A DNA stretch of 64,000 nucleotides from Mesorhizobium sp. 113-3-3 (GCF_016756495.1 NZ_AP023243.1:4778501-4842500), one strand, 5' to 3'. Shown: positions 53,436-63,991, counted from the first letter of the stretch. Notes: generated by a model from the letters alone, not told the origin. Made by a program: numbers and translations.

Positions 53436-53858
53436 ATGACCCGCGATGCTTTGCTTCTGGTTTCGCGACTGCTGTTTGCCGTGCTGTTCGTACCGTCCGG
53501 CTTCCAGGCGCTCGCCAACATTGCCGGCACATCCGATTATTTCGCCGGCCTCGGCCTGCCGCTGCCAGCGCTCGCCGCCTGGGGCACGGGCCTGTTCGAA
53601 TTGATCGCAGGCTTGCTGATACTCGTCGGCCTCCAGACCACGATCGTGGCGCTGCTGCTGGCGGCCTTCTGCGTCGTCGCAGGCTTCATCGGCCACTATG
53701 GCCAGGGGGCTGACGATGCGACACTCACCTTCCTGCACCAACAGATGCTGATGAAGGACATTGCGATATCAGGCGGTTTCCTGGCGCTGGCCATGGCTGG
53801 CGCGGGCGCCTGGTCGGCCGACGGACGTGGTTTTGGTGTCGGCGCGGACGTGACCTGA
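53436..53858 (+). CDS. DoxX family membrane protein 2
   Basis: 140 residues, same four-helix plan as the preceding DoxX protein: LLLVSRLLFAVLFVPSGFQA, AGLGLPLPALAAWGTGLFEL, IAGLLILVGLQTTIVALLLA. The acidic/aromatic positions around FQALAN correspond to FGKLTA of copy 1. ATG 53436 has GGGAGG five bases upstream. The two genes are separated by a terminator, so this one has its own promoter. Convergent with ppx. Confidence 0.88.
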   Translation: MTRDALLLVSRLLFAVLFVPSGFQALANIAGTSDYFAGLGLPLPALAAWGTGLFELIAGLLILVGLQTTIVALLLAAFCVVAGFIGHYGQGADDATLTFLHQQMLMKDIAISGGFLALAMAGAGAWSADGRGFGVGADVT

Positions 53859-53879
53859 GCCTCTGCCTGCCAGAACGCC

Positions 53880-55415
53880 CTACTTCACCGAAACGCTCGG
53901 CCCGCCCTCGACAGCCAGCACCAGGCGCCGATTGGTGATCCGCGCCAGTTGCGCCAGGCGGCCGGCCGGCCGCTCGCCGTAGAGATCAGAGAGCGACGCC
54001 GGCAAGACCAGCGCCAGCACACCGTTGGCGCGCTGTTCCCATTTCAGCCTGGGCATGATGCCGGGCATCGAGGCCGTCAGCAGGTAGACCACCCGCATCA
54101 TCGCCGCCAGCACGCGAGCCCGCTCGAGGTAGCGTGGCGTCGCCAGCGCCTTGATTTCGGGTGCGATGGATTCGTTGAAGATGCCGTCATGGCGATAGGC
54201 GTTGGCCAAAGCCAGGAAGGCACGACCGGGATGGTCGACGCCGAAGAAGGAGGCGTGCGCAATGATGTTGAGCGACTGCCTGCCGCGATATTCCGGGTGC
54301 GCGCGCCAGCCGATGTCGGCCAGCAAGGCGGCGGCGTGGCGGTAGCGCGCCTCGTCCTCGGTCTCGTCTATGCCGAAGGCGGCGAAGGATTTGGCCGTCC
54401 AGTCGACCAGTTCATGCGCATGGGTGACCGAGCGCGAACGCAAGCGGGCGAGTTCCTCGGACGCCGAAATCAACGGATCGGCCTTCTGCTCTGCTTCGTC
54501 GAGCAGCGAATAGAGAAAGCCTTCGCGCACGCCGAGCGCCGAGACGATGATCTTCGACGGCTGCATCGCCGCCATGATCTCCTGCAGCACGATGGCGCCA
54601 TAGGGCAGCAGCGAGCGGCGGTTCTTCGAAACGCCCTCGATGCCCTTGACCTTCTCGATCTCGGCCTTGGCCACCTGCTTGAGAAAATTCGCCGCGCTGT
54701 CGGCCGACATCTCGTAATGGTGCATGACGCCAAGCGGGTAGTTGGTCATCTCCATGTGCAGCCGGGCGAGGTTTCGCCAGGTGCCGCCAACGGCGTAGAA
54801 GGGCCGGCCCTGCCCGCCTTTCAACAGCTTGGCCCGTGCCAGCTCGTCGCGCGCGATCTTCTGCGCCTGGGCGAGCGAGTTCTTCGCCATATCCTGCAGG
54901 CGCAGGCCGCCGAGCGGCAGCGTTATACCGTCGCCGATCGCCTCGCCATTGACGTCGACCAGTTCGAGGCTGCCGCCGCCCAGGTCGCCGGCGATGCCAT
55001 TGGCCGGATGGAAGCCGGAAATGACGCCAAGCGCCGAATAATAGGCTTCCTGGCGCCCGCTGATCACGCGGATCTCGGTTTTCAGGACCTCTTCGGCGCG
55101 ATGGATGAAGTCGGGGCCGTTGATCGCTTCGCGCGCGGCGGCGGTGGCCAGCACATACATATGCTCGGCGCCGGCCTGATCGGAGAGCGCGCGAAAGCGG
55201 CGGAACTCTTCCATCGAGCGGGTCACCGCCTCGGGGTCGAGCTTTCCGGTCGAAACGATGCCGCGGCCAAGACCGGCCAGCATCTTTTCGTTGAACAGCA
55301 TGGTCGGCGAGCGCGCCAGCCCTTCATAGACAACGAGGCGGATCGAATTCGACCCGATGTCGATGATGGACAACGGTCGGCGGTCCTGCAACCGGCCCTG
55401 GGAATCAGACAGCAT
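53880..55415 (-). CDS. ppx: Exopolyphosphatase (Ppx/GppA family)
   Basis: 511 residues. Sugar-kinase/actin-like ATPase fold motifs IIDIGSNSIRLVVYEG and GIAGDLGGGSLELV, then an HD-like helical C-terminal region (YRHAAALLADIGWRAHPEYR). It removes phosphate from polyphosphate ends or acts on pppGpp. The ATG at 55415 overlaps the ppk stop by one base (TGATG), so kinase and phosphatase are translated together; GTG 55418 is an alternative. Confidence 0.92.
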   Translation of the reverse strand: MLSDSQGRLQDRRPLSIIDIGSNSIRLVVYEGLARSPTMLFNEKMLAGLGRGIVSTGKLDPEAVTRSMEEFRRFRALSDQAGAEHMYVLATAAAREAINGPDFIHRAEEVLKTEIRVISGRQEAYYSALGVISGFHPANGIAGDLGGGSLELVDVNGEAIGDGITLPLGGLRLQDMAKNSLAQAQKIARDELARAKLLKGGQGRPFYAVGGTWRNLARLHMEMTNYPLGVMHHYEMSADSAANFLKQVAKAEIEKVKGIEGVSKNRRSLLPYGAIVLQEIMAAMQPSKIIVSALGVREGFLYSLLDEAEQKADPLISASEELARLRSRSVTHAHELVDWTAKSFAAFGIDETEDEARYRHAAALLADIGWRAHPEYRGRQSLNIIAHASFFGVDHPGRAFLALANAYRHDGIFNESIAPEIKALATPRYLERARVLAAMMRVVYLLTASMPGIMPRLKWEQRANGVLALVLPASLSDLYGERPAGRLAQLARITNRRLVLAVEGGPSVSVK

Positions 55416-57616
55416 CACGCGGACGCTGCAGCGTTCTTCTTGCGGCGCTTGAACTGCGCGATGCGCTTGGGCGCATGCGACTTCAGCGCGTCACCCCGTC
55501 CCGACAGGCTCGGATTGGTCATGAAATATTCCTGCGCGTTGAACGGTTCCTCGCCCTCTTCCAGCACCACGCGCCGTGAGGTTCCATCCGCCAATACGTC
55601 GAAACTTTGCTGATTGTCCATGATGTTGCCCAGCATGATCTGGCCCAAAATCTGTTCATGCACAGTTGGATTGGTGATCGGCACCATGGTCTCGACGCGA
55701 CGGTCGAGATTGCGCGGCATCAGGTCGGCCGAGGAGATGTAGACGATCGCTTCGTCCGACGGCAGGCCATGGCCATTGCCGAAGCAATAGATGCGGCTGT
55801 GTTCGAGGAAGCGTCCGACGATCGATTTGACCCTGATGTTTTCCGACAGGCCCGGCACCTGCGGCCGCAGGCAGCAAATGCCGCGCACGACGAGGTCGAT
55901 CTCGACACCGGCGCGGCTGGCATCGTAGAGCGCGTCGATGATGATCGGATCGACCAGCGCGTTCATCTTCATCCAGATGCGCGCCGGCTTTCCTTCCAGC
56001 GCATGGGCAACTTCGCCGGAAATGTGCTGCAGGATACGGTTCCTGAGCGTGAACGGCGAGATCGCCAGCCGCATTTCGGCGGTCGGCTCGGCATAGCCGG
56101 TGATGAAATTGAACAGCTGGGCGACGTCGCGGGCGATCGTCGGATCGGTGGTGAAGAAGGACAGGTCGGTGTAGATGCGCGCGGTGACCGGATGGTAGTT
56201 GCCGGTGCCCAGATGCACGTAGTTGCGCAGCTTGCCATCCTCGCGCCGCACCACCAGTGACATTTTCGCGTGGGTCTTCAATTCGAGGAACCCGAACACG
56301 ACCTGCACGCCGGCGCGCTCGAGGTCGCGCGCCCAGCGGATGTTGGCTTCCTCGTCGAAGCGCGCCTTGAGCTCGACCAGCGCGGTCACCGACTTGCCGG
56401 CCTCGGCGGCGTCGACCAGCGCACGCACGATGGGACTGTCGTTGGAGGTGCGGTAAAGCGTCTGCTTGATCGCCACCACTTCGGGATCGGCCATGGCCTG
56501 GCGCAGGAACTGCACCACGACGTCGAAGGATTCGTAGGGGTGGTGGACGACGATGTCCTTCTCGCGGATGGCCGCGAAGCAGTCGCCGCCATGCTCGCGG
56601 ATACGCTCGGGAAAACGCGGATTGTAGGGCGTGAACTTCAGGTCGTCGCGAGGAATGGAGACGATCTCGGAGATCTGGCTGAGCGCCAGCGGACCGGTCA
56701 AGACGCTGATACGGCTCGACGAGACGCCAAGCTCGCCGGCGACGAACTCGCGCAATTCGCCAGGCATCAGCCTGTCGAACTCGATGCGGATCACCGACCC
56801 GCGGCGGCGGCGCTTCAGCGCCGTCTCGAACAGGCGCACGAGGTCCTCGGACTCCTCCTCGACCTCGATATCGCTGTCACGAATGATGCGGAACGTGCCG
56901 GAACCCTTGACCTCATAGCCAGGGAACAGCTTGCCGATATAGAGGCCGACCGCCTCTTCCAGCGGGATGAAGCGGACATGGTTCTTGCGATCCGGAAGCC
57001 GGATGAAGCGCTTCAGCGCCACCGGCAGGCGCAGAAGCGCGCTCATCTCCTCGCCATTCTTGCGGTGGCGCAGCTGCAGCGCCATCGAGAAGCCGAGATT
57101 GGGAATAAACGGGAACGGGTGCGCCGGGTCGATCGACAACGGGGTGAGCACCGGAAACACCTGGTCCTGGAAATGCTCTTCCAGCCAGACTTTCTCGTCC
57201 TTGGTCAGCGCATCGCGCGTAATGCTCTCGATACCTTCCTTGTTGAGCAGCACGGTGAGCGCCGAAAGGCTCTTCTGCTGGTCTTCCTGCAGCCGCTCGA
57301 CTTCGCGCAGCAGCTGTTCGAGCTGCTGTTCGGGCGTGCGGCCGTCAGGGCTTTTCAGCGTGATGCCTTCGCGCACCTGGCCGGCGAGGCCGGCGACACG
57401 CACCATGAAGAACTCGTCGAGATTGGCGGCCGAGATCGACAAGAAGCGGACTCGCTCCAGCAGCGGATGATGGGTGTTCAGCGATTCCTCGAGCACGCGG
57501 CGGTTGAACTGCAGCCAGGAAAACTCGCGGTTGACGAAACGATCCGGGTTGCCGCCCTCTGCACTGGCCACCTCGACGTTGACGAATTCGCTCTGCACCG
57601 GCTTCAGTTCATTCAT
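55415..57616 (-). CDS. ppk: Polyphosphate kinase 1
   Basis: 733 residues. [18 protein letters not shown] start, [20 protein letters not shown], and [20 protein letters not shown] that carries the phosphorylated histidine region, plus [17 protein letters not shown]. It makes polyphosphate from ATP at the inner membrane. ATG 57616 (MNELKPV) is chosen on conservation; ATG 57676 adds 20 residues and cannot be excluded. Followed by ppx. Confidence 0.95.
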   Translation of the reverse strand: MNELKPVQSEFVNVEVASAEGGNPDRFVNREFSWLQFNRRVLEESLNTHHPLLERVRFLSISAANLDEFFMVRVAGLAGQVREGITLKSPDGRTPEQQLEQLLREVERLQEDQQKSLSALTVLLNKEGIESITRDALTKDEKVWLEEHFQDQVFPVLTPLSIDPAHPFPFIPNLGFSMALQLRHRKNGEEMSALLRLPVALKRFIRLPDRKNHVRFIPLEEAVGLYIGKLFPGYEVKGSGTFRIIRDSDIEVEEESEDLVRLFETALKRRRRGSVIRIEFDRLMPGELREFVAGELGVSSSRISVLTGPLALSQISEIVSIPRDDLKFTPYNPRFPERIREHGGDCFAAIREKDIVVHHPYESFDVVVQFLRQAMADPEVVAIKQTLYRTSNDSPIVRALVDAAEAGKSVTALVELKARFDEEANIRWARDLERAGVQVVFGFLELKTHAKMSLVVRREDGKLRNYVHLGTGNYHPVTARIYTDLSFFTTDPTIARDVAQLFNFITGYAEPTAEMRLAISPFTLRNRILQHISGEVAHALEGKPARIWMKMNALVDPIIIDALYDASRAGVEIDLVVRGICCLRPQVPGLSENIRVKSIVGRFLEHSRIYCFGNGHGLPSDEAIVYISSADLMPRNLDRRVETMVPITNPTVHEQILGQIMLGNIMDNQQSFDVLADGTSRRVVLEEGEEPFNAQEYFMTNPSLSGRGDALKSHAPKRIAQFKRRKKNAAASA

Positions 57617-57844
57617 CGTCCCTGCCCACAACCGTTCCTTTGAAGCGTCGCCAGATGGCGATGGACGCTCTAACATGCCTTTATGACGTGTGATCGGTAG
57701 CGGAATCGCTTTGCGCCCGCGCTCACACGCTTAACCGGCTCAACTTATCCTCTGACAGGGTTTTGCGACAGTTTCATTTCATCGATCTTGCAAAGAGACC
57801 TGTTATGATCCAGATGCATGCGAGACTGCGTTAAGGAGACGACG

Positions 57845-58090
57845 ATGGCAGGCGGTTCCATTCCCCATTTCCAGAACGATGCCGGCCATCCGGCGATCGA
57901 CATCGGGGTCAAGGAATTCATGTGCACGGGCGCCAATCCGCCTTTCGATCACCCGCATGTGTTTCTCGACATGGGCGACGACAATGAGAAAGTTTGCCCC
58001 TATTGCTCGACGCTCTACCGCTATTCGCCGAAGCTGAAGGCGACCGAAACGCTGCCGGCGGGCTGCCTCTACATCGACCAGGCCGCCTGA
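57845..58090 (+). CDS. Zinc-finger (zf-CHCC) protein, NDUFS6-like
   Basis: 81 residues. FMCTGANPPFDHPHVFLDMG and KVCPYCSTLYRYSPK supply the Cys-His-Cys-Cys ligands of the zf-CHCC family, homologous to the NDUFS6 subunit of complex I. A role in respiratory complex assembly is possible. ATG 57845 has AAGGAGACGACG. Divergent from ppk; followed 19 nt later by the FAD monooxygenase gene. Confidence 0.9.
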   Translation: MAGGSIPHFQNDAGHPAIDIGVKEFMCTGANPPFDHPHVFLDMGDDNEKVCPYCSTLYRYSPKLKATETLPAGCLYIDQAA

Positions 58091-58109
58091 TTCCTTCCCG
58101 ACAGAGCTG

Positions 58110-59348
58110 ATGGACGACACGCGCTCCCGGCAAATCGTCATCGCCGGAGCGGGCGTCGCCGGGCTGACCGCGGCACTTGCTTTTGCCAGACGCGGCTACC
58201 CCGTGCGGGTGTTCGAACAGGCGCCGCGCCTGGAAGCCGTAGGCGCCGGCCTCCAGCTCTCTCCCAACGCGACACGCATCCTGCGCGACCTCGGCGTACT
58301 CGACCGGCTGTTGCCGGCGGCGGTGCGGCCGGAGGCGGTGGTGCTGAAGGATGCCAGGACGTTGCGCCAGCTGGCTCAGGTGCCGTTGGGGCAATCGGGT
58401 GAAGACCGCTGGGGAGCCCCGTATCTCGTCGCGCACCGGGCGGACCTGCAGAGCGCGCTGATGGCGCGTGTAGCAGAGATGCCTGATGTCCATCTCACAA
58501 CCGGTGCGCGCGTCCAAAGAATTGCGACCGGCAGCCATGGTGTCACGGCGACCGTCGAGCTCGGCGGCAAGACGGCAGAGGAACAAGGCTCCTTGCTGGT
58601 CGGCGCCGATGGCGTCTGGTCGTCGGTGCGCGGGCTTGTCGATGCGAAAAGGATGGCGTCGCCAAGAAGCCGTTTTTCGGGAGAGTTGGCCTGGCGCACC
58701 ACCGTCGCGGCCGACAGCAGCGCCGGGCAAGCCTTTGTCGCGATCGGCGCGGCCGATTGCGTCACGACTTTCCTGCATCCAGGTTTCCACATGGTCGCCT
58801 ATCCCGTCAGCAAGGGCGACGCCTTCAACCTCGTCGCCTTCACCAAAGGCGAGCGGATCGCCGAGGGCTGGTCCGGCCATGCCGATCCCGGCATCCTCGC
58901 AGCCGCTATGCGCGGCACCGCGCCAGGACTCGTGAGGCTGGTGGAAATGGCCGGCCCTTGGCTGACATGGCCGCTGCATACCGTCGAACAGAAACAGCCC
59001 TGGACAACGCCAGCCGGCATCGCGCTGATCGGCGATGCCGCCCATGCGATGACGCCATTCGCGGCGCAGGGCGCGGCGATGGCGATCGAGGATGCGGCGA
59101 CGCTTGCCACTCTGGTCGCCGACTTCCCCGGCGATCCGCGGCAGAGCCTCAGCATCTGGGAAAATCTGCGACGGCCCCGCGTGGAAAAGGTGCTTAAGCG
59201 CGGTGCGCTCAACCGGCTTGCCTGGCACGCCCGAGGCCCGGTGGCGCTGGCCCGCAACCTGGTGCTGGCGACACGACCGGCGGAGAAGCTCGCGGCCGAC
59301 CTCGACTGGCTCTATGGCTGGCAGCTGCAGAAGATCGTTCGGCGGTAG
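58110..59348 (+). CDS. FAD-dependent monooxygenase (salicylate-hydroxylase-like)
   Basis: 412 residues. Dinucleotide fold IVIAGAGVAGLTAALAFARR (GAGVAG at 13-18), the DG motif LLVGADGVWSSVR, and GIALIGDAAHAMTPFAAQGA, the second FAD motif. This is the UbiH/PHBH-like class A flavoprotein group; aromatic or quinone hydroxylation is likely. Probably in one transcript with the zinc-finger gene. The true substrate is unknown. Confidence 0.88.
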   Translation: MDDTRSRQIVIAGAGVAGLTAALAFARRGYPVRVFEQAPRLEAVGAGLQLSPNATRILRDLGVLDRLLPAAVRPEAVVLKDARTLRQLAQVPLGQSGEDRWGAPYLVAHRADLQSALMARVAEMPDVHLTTGARVQRIATGSHGVTATVELGGKTAEEQGSLLVGADGVWSSVRGLVDAKRMASPRSRFSGELAWRTTVAADSSAGQAFVAIGAADCVTTFLHPGFHMVAYPVSKGDAFNLVAFTKGERIAEGWSGHADPGILAAAMRGTAPGLVRLVEMAGPWLTWPLHTVEQKQPWTTPAGIALIGDAAHAMTPFAAQGAAMAIEDAATLATLVADFPGDPRQSLSIWENLRRPRVEKVLKRGALNRLAWHARGPVALARNLVLATRPAEKLAADLDWLYGWQLQKIVRR

Positions 59349-59368
59349 GGCATCGAGGCCAGCTACCT

Positions 59369-59387
59369 TGACGTAATGGTTACATCA
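59369..59387. promoter_or_regulatory. Possible BrnA autoregulatory operator
   Basis: TGACGTAA-TGG-TTACATCA, eight-base arms with one mismatch, ending one base before the ancestral brnT ATG. Such TA operons are normally repressed by the antitoxin. Confidence 0.5.
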
Positions 59388-59388
59388 T

Positions 59389-59687
59389 ATGGAAGAATTG
59401 CGATTTGAACGGATCCGGAAAAGGCCAAATCGAATCTGCGAAAACATGGGGTGAGTTTCGAGACCGCAGTTCGCGTTTTCTCCGACCCCTTCGCGCTGGT
59501 GGAACAGGACAGAGTTGAGGACGGTGAGTACCGCTGGCAAACGACACGCATGGTTGACGGCGCGCTTGTATTGCTGGTTGCCCATGCCGACCGCGAAGAA
59601 GACGGCATAGAGGTGATCCGGATCATTTCAGCGCGGCGGGCCGCGCCGATAGAAAGAAAACGTTATGCGCAAAGTCATTCGATATAA
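59389..59687 (+). pseudogene. brnT: BrnT-type toxin, frameshifted near the N-terminus
   Basis: ATG 59389 begins MEELRFE, but after GAA (59407-59409) only two bases precede GAT 59412, where the BrnT sequence resumes in another frame (DPEKAKSNLRKHGV SFETA...). Restoring one base would give the usual FEWDPEKA. Beyond it the RelE-like body is intact, including IEVIRIISARRA and the KRYAQ tail. As written, only a GTG at 59451 could start a 78-residue product missing the first strand and the KHGV loop. A sequencing error is an alternative. Overlaps brnA by 23 bases. Confidence 0.75.
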
Positions 59688-59988
59688 GTTTGACCCGGCA
59701 AATCCACCTCCGCTGACGGAAGCCCAGAAGGCGGAAATTGCGGCTTTGAAGGCGCGCCCCGAAGATGATGTCGATACCAGTGATATCCCTGAATTGACTG
59801 AAGATTTCTGGCAGAACGCTGTTCGAAATCCGTATTTCAGACCGATTAAGCAGCAGCTGACCCTTCGTCTCGATTCTGACCTCGTCGCGTGGTTCAAGGG
59901 GCGTACGCCCGACGGTCGCGGTTATCAAAGCGCGATCAACAAGGCATTGCGCGAATACGTGACGAAGCAGGACCGCAAAGCCGGTTAG
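59665..59988 (+). CDS. brnA: BrnA-type antitoxin
   Basis: 107 residues. PELTEDFWQNAVRNPYFRPI and KQQLTLRLDSDLVAWFKGRT / GRGYQSAINKALREYV are the BrnA pattern, ending in a ribbon-helix-helix-like DNA-binding segment. It neutralises BrnT and represses the operon. Start ATG 59665 overlaps the toxin frame, so coupled translation is expected. Intact although the toxin frame is broken. Confidence 0.85.
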   Translation: MRKVIRYKFDPANPPPLTEAQKAEIAALKARPEDDVDTSDIPELTEDFWQNAVRNPYFRPIKQQLTLRLDSDLVAWFKGRTPDGRGYQSAINKALREYVTKQDRKAG

Positions 59989-60654
59989 CTAATTATACAG
60001 CCGCAACGACCATCCCAGCGACACAGGCAACGGGTTCCACCAGCCGGTGCGCAGGCCGGCGGTGCGCAACGCCGCCGCCGTCCAGGTGTTGCAGCCGACC
60101 AGCGCGTTGAAATGGCCGTTGGCTTCGTAGAAGCGGTCGTAGCTGGAGTAAGCCGCATTCTCGACGACGATCGGGCCACCAGGCCCCCGCTGAAAACTGG
60201 CCTCGATGAAATCGAGCAGGGCCGCGAATTGGTCATCCCCAATGTCGAAGCCGGCGACATCGGGATGCGGTTCGACGATATCGCCGGCGACATCGACATG
60301 CATGACCGACGCGTCGAGGGTCAGCGCCTTCATGACCGGTACGGCCTTGAGCTCAGACCAGGTCGGTGTTTCCAGATAGAAGGCGCGGCCGCCCCAACCG
60401 ACGACGATGTAGCGCACTTCCGGAGCATCGGCAGGCAGCCCGGCGTCCACCAGGAAGTGGAAGCGCTTGCGTACGGCATCGTCCACCGGAATGGCGATGT
60501 CGGTATGGATCGGGTTCTTCAGCACCAGTATGTGCCGCGTGCCCTCGCTCGCGGACGCCGCCGGCCAGAGCGGGCGCGGCACCAGCGTGCCGAGGACCGC
60601 CGCAAGCACGATCGCGGCCAGTACCATAGTGAGGAAACGCAGGACTTTTCTCAT
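59989..60654 (-). CDS. DUF2459 / TIGR02117 family protein
   Basis: 221 residues. One membrane segment near the N-terminus (VLRFLTMVLAAIVLAAVLGT), then HTDIAIPVDD, YIVVGWGGRAFYLETPTWSE and VGCNTWTAAALRTAGL. These are the conserved blocks of TIGR02117 (DUF2459), a family resembling papain-like cysteine peptidases (His, Cys in VGCNTW). Function unknown. ATG 60654 after GGGGGCATCG; the stop lies just beside the brnA stop. Confidence 0.8.
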   Translation of the reverse strand: MRKVLRFLTMVLAAIVLAAVLGTLVPRPLWPAASASEGTRHILVLKNPIHTDIAIPVDDAVRKRFHFLVDAGLPADAPEVRYIVVGWGGRAFYLETPTWSELKAVPVMKALTLDASVMHVDVAGDIVEPHPDVAGFDIGDDQFAALLDFIEASFQRGPGGPIVVENAAYSSYDRFYEANGHFNALVGCNTWTAAALRTAGLRTGWWNPLPVSLGWSLRLYN

Positions 60655-60703
60655 CGATGCCCCCTGCTGCCCTGCCGCCAATCGCATGAGGCCATCCATA
60701 AGC

Positions 60704-60736
60704 AAAGAGCCCGGCCGCATTGCGGCCGGGCTCTTG
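60704..60736 (-). terminator. Terminator of the aap operon
   Basis: Fifteen-base inverted repeat AAGAGCCCGGCCGCA / TGCGGCCGGGCTCTT around one T, 19 nt after the aapP stop on the minus strand; modest T-content follows. Confidence 0.75.
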
Positions 60737-60754
60737 CGCTTGATGTGGAGCCGC

Positions 60755-61558
60755 TCAGTGCAGGATCTGGCTGAGGAACAGTTTGGTGCGCTCATGGCGC
60801 GGGTGGTCGAAGAACTCGGCCGGCGTGTTCTGCTCGACGATCTGGCCCTGATCCATGAAGATCACCCGGTTGGCGACCTTGCGGGCAAAGCCCATTTCGT
60901 GGGTGACGCACAGCATGGTCATGCCTTCTTCGGCGAGACCCACCATGGTCTCCAGCACTTCCTTGATCATTTCAGGGTCGAGCGCCGAGGTCGGCTCATC
61001 GAACAGCATGATGCGCGGGTTCATGCACAGCGAGCGCGCGATCGCCACGCGCTGCTGCTGGCCGCCGGACAGCTGGCCCGGATATTTGTTGGCCTGCTCC
61101 GGGATTTTCACGCGCTTGAGGAAATGCATGGCGATTTCCTCGGCCTGCTTCTTCGGCGTCTTGCGCACCCAGATCGGCGCCAGCGTGCAGTTCTCCAGGA
61201 TGGTCAGGTGCGGGAACAGGTTGAAGTGCTGGAACACCATGCCGACCTCGCGGCGCACCTCGTCGATCTTCTTCAGATCGTTGGTCAGTTCCTTGCCGTC
61301 GACGATGATCTTGCCCTTCTGGTGCTCTTCCAGCCGGTTGATGCAGCGGATCATCGTCGATTTGCCCGAGCCGGACGGCCCGCAGATGACGATGCGTTCG
61401 CCGCGCATCACCTTCAGGTTGATGTCCTTCAGCACATGGAACTCGCCGTACCATTTGTGCATGGCGATGATGTCGATGGCGACATCGGTGGTCGAGATGT
61501 GCATCTTGGCGGCGTTGACCTTGATCTCTTCCGCGCTGACGGCGTTTTCGGTGGCCAT
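60755..61558 (-). CDS. aapP: General L-amino-acid ABC transporter ATPase
   Basis: 267 residues. Walker [15 protein letters not shown], signature [15 protein letters not shown], Walker [15 protein letters not shown] and switch [15 protein letters not shown]. It powers the AapQM permease for broad-range L-amino-acid uptake, important in rhizobial bacteroids. The leader has AAGGGGACCCTGTC. It lies 83 nt after aapM, the gap being filled by a palindromic repeat. Confidence 0.95.
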   Translation of the reverse strand: MATENAVSAEEIKVNAAKMHISTTDVAIDIIAMHKWYGEFHVLKDINLKVMRGERIVICGPSGSGKSTMIRCINRLEEHQKGKIIVDGKELTNDLKKIDEVRREVGMVFQHFNLFPHLTILENCTLAPIWVRKTPKKQAEEIAMHFLKRVKIPEQANKYPGQLSGGQQQRVAIARSLCMNPRIMLFDEPTSALDPEMIKEVLETMVGLAEEGMTMLCVTHEMGFARKVANRVIFMDQGQIVEQNTPAEFFDHPRHERTKLFLSQILH

Positions 61559-61591
61559 GACAGGGTCCCCTTGTTCTTTTATCTTTGGTTA

Positions 61592-61644
61592 TGATGCATG
61601 TCGTCGTCCCAAAACCGCAACACAGTTTTGGGCGACATGCATCA
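61592..61644. repeat. Palindromic repeat between aapM and aapP
   Basis: Arms TGATGCATGTCG / CGACATGCATCA (12 bp) and CCCAAAAC / GTTTTGGG (8 bp) with loop CGCAACACA and a 4-nt bulge. The right arm includes the aapM stop codon. I recall similar ATGCATGTCG...CAAAAC palindromes as dispersed in Mesorhizobium genomes, which suggests a REP-like element. Confidence 0.75.
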
Positions 61645-62799
61645 GCGTTTGTGGCCGGTGTCGAGCCGGCGTTCGGTGTACATTGAATAGCGCGACATGC
61701 CGAAGCAGAACAGCCAAAAGACGAAGGCGGCGAACACCAGGCCGGACCTGGCCGTCTGCGGCGTCGCCCAATTGGCGTCCGAGAAGTTCTGCTTGACGAC
61801 GCCGAGCAGGTCGAACATTGAGATGATGAGGACCAGGCTGGTGTCCTTGAACATGCCGATGAACGTGTTGACGATGCCGGGAATGACCAGCTTCAGCGCC
61901 TGTGGCAGCACGATCAGCCCCATCTTCTGCCAATAGCCGAGCCCGAGCGAATCGGCGCCTTCATATTGGCCTTTGGGGATCGCCTGCAGGCCGCCGCGTA
62001 CGACTTCAGCCATATAGGCGGCGGCAAACAGCGACACGCCGATCAGCGCCCGCAGGAACTTGTCGAAGGTGACGCCGGCGGGCAGGAACAGCGGCAGCAT
62101 GACGCTGACGAAGAACAGGACGGTGATCAGTGGGATGCCACGCACCGTTTCGATGAAGATCACGCACAGCGTCTTGACGATCGGCATTTTCGAGCGCCGG
62201 CCGAGCGCCAGCACGGTGCCCAGCGGCAGCGACACGGCAATGCCGACGAAGGACAGGCTGAGCGTGACCAGCAGGCCGCCCCAGCGCGATGTCTCGACAT
62301 GCGGCAGGCCGAGCACGCCGCCGATCAGCAGGAAGAACGAGACGATCGGCAACACCAGGAAGAGCAGGATGGCGTTCAGGCCCTTGCGCGGCACACGGGG
62401 GATCAGCATCGGCACCAAAAGCGCCACGAACAGGATGGCGACCAGGATCGGCCGCCAGCGTTCCTCGATCGGATAGGTGCCGAACATGAACTGGCCAAAC
62501 TTGGCATTGACGAAGGCCCAGCAGGCGCCGGTCCAGCCATCCGGCTGAATGCCGCCTTGTGCGACGGTCGCGCAGACCGTGCGGTCCGGCCCGGTCCACA
62601 CGGCATTGATGAACGCCCAGTTGATGACCTGCGGCAGGACCCAGGCAACGATGGCGATGCCAAGGATGGTCATGATGACGTCGCCGACCGTGCCGACCAG
62701 GTTCTTGCGCACCCAGGCGACAGGGCCGCTGACGCTGGCTGGCGCGGGCTGCGCCAGGGCCATTTCGGTGCGCACCCAGGACATATCGTGTTCCTGCAT
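61642..62799 (-). CDS. aapM: General L-amino-acid ABC transporter permease
   Basis: 385 residues. A long N-terminal region with several membrane segments precedes the core permease domain, which has [20 protein letters not shown] and the EAA-like loop ([23 protein letters not shown]). Paired with AapQ it forms the membrane channel. AAAGGTAGAGCC before the ATG; four bases after the aapQ stop. The periplasmic binding protein gene (aapJ) must lie beyond the right edge. Confidence 0.94.
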   Translation of the reverse strand: MQEHDMSWVRTEMALAQPAPASVSGPVAWVRKNLVGTVGDVIMTILGIAIVAWVLPQVINWAFINAVWTGPDRTVCATVAQGGIQPDGWTGACWAFVNAKFGQFMFGTYPIEERWRPILVAILFVALLVPMLIPRVPRKGLNAILLFLVLPIVSFFLLIGGVLGLPHVETSRWGGLLVTLSLSFVGIAVSLPLGTVLALGRRSKMPIVKTLCVIFIETVRGIPLITVLFFVSVMLPLFLPAGVTFDKFLRALIGVSLFAAAYMAEVVRGGLQAIPKGQYEGADSLGLGYWQKMGLIVLPQALKLVIPGIVNTFIGMFKDTSLVLIISMFDLLGVVKQNFSDANWATPQTARSGLVFAAFVFWLFCFGMSRYSMYTERRLDTGHKR

Positions 62800-62803
62800 G
62801 GCT

Positions 62804-63991
62804 CTACCTTTCCACCAGCGCCATTCTGGCGTTGACCACGTTCATGACGGCCGAGGTCACCAGGCTGAGTATGAGATAGGCGATCATCATGATCAGCACG
62901 CCTTCGACCGCCTGTCCGGTCTGGTTCAGCACCGTGCCGGCCGTCGCCGTCAGGTCCGGATAGCCGATGGCGATCGCCAGCGACGAGTTCTTGGTCAGGT
63001 TGAGATACTGGCTGGTCAGCGGCGGGATGACGATGCGCATGGCCTGCGGCACGACAACCAGCCGCAAGATCGACCCGGATCGCAGGCCAAGGGCCGCTGC
63101 CGCCTCGGTCTGGCCCTTGCTGACCCCCCGGATGCCGGCGCGCACGATCTCGGCGATGAAGGCCGCGGTGTAGCAGGACAGCGCCAGATAGAGCGACAGG
63201 AACTCCGGCTTGACCTGAAAACCGCCGGTCAGGTTGAAGGTCGATTGTTTGGGAAGATCGAAGCTCAGCGGAAAGCCGCTCAGCACATAAGCGAGCAATG
63301 GCAGTCCGGCGATCAGCGCCACGGCTGTCCAAAACACCGGAAATTGCTGGCCCGTCGCCATCTGCCGCTGGCGCGCCGTGCGGGCGACGAACCACGCCAT
63401 GGCGATGCCGACAAGCAAGGCGACGAAGATCAGCCAGGAGCCCTCGCCCCAGACCGGGCGGGGAAAGTAGAAGCCACGCTGGTTGAGGAAGGAGCCGAAG
63501 GGCAGATGATAGCTGTCACGCGGCGCCGGCAGAACGGCCAGCACGCCGGAATACCAGAAGAAGATGACCAGCAGCGGCGGGATGTTGCGGAAGACCTCGA
63601 CATACACCGTGCAGATCTTCTGGATCAGCCAGTTCTGCGACAGGCGGCCGATGCCGATGACGAAACCGATGATCGTGGCGGTGATGATGCCGGCCACGGC
63701 GACGATGACGGTGTTGATCAGGCCGACGACGATGGCGCGGCCATAGGTCGAGTCCGACGTATAGGCGATCGGCGTGTCCGAAATGTCGAAACCGGCGCGT
63801 CCCCTGAGGAAACCGAAGCCCGACGCTATGTGCAGGCGCTGCAGATTGTCGATGACGTTCTGCACGATCCACCAGACGGAGCCGAACAGGACGATGACGA
63901 CCAGCGTCTGGAAGAAGAGACTGCGGACTTTCGGATCATTGATGAAGGAAGCCCTGCTGGACTCCTCGCGAAGAACTTCCTGCGATGCCAT
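62804..63991 (-). CDS. aapQ: General L-amino-acid ABC transporter permease
   Basis: 395 residues, complete. [37 protein letters not shown], and the EAA loop [23 protein letters not shown] are typical for the AapQ half of polar amino-acid permeases. It partners AapM. The ATG at 63991 is 9 nt from the right edge, so its ribosome site is only partly visible. Confidence 0.94.
   Translation of the reverse strand: MASQEVLREESSRASFINDPKVRSLFFQTLVVIVLFGSVWWIVQNVIDNLQRLHIASGFGFLRGRAGFDISDTPIAYTSDSTYGRAIVVGLINTVIVAVAGIITATIIGFVIGIGRLSQNWLIQKICTVYVEVFRNIPPLLVIFFWYSGVLAVLPAPRDSYHLPFGSFLNQRGFYFPRPVWGEGSWLIFVALLVGIAMAWFVARTARQRQMATGQQFPVFWTAVALIAGLPLLAYVLSGFPLSFDLPKQSTFNLTGGFQVKPEFLSLYLALSCYTAAFIAEIVRAGIRGVSKGQTEAAAALGLRSGSILRLVVVPQAMRIVIPPLTSQYLNLTKNSSLAIAIGYPDLTATAGTVLNQTGQAVEGVLIMMIAYLILSLVTSAVMNVVNARMALVER

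Noticed and set aside
53949..55613. 554-codon frame antisense to ppx
   Set aside because: Shadow of the ppx gene; composition typical for antisense frames in G+C-rich DNA.
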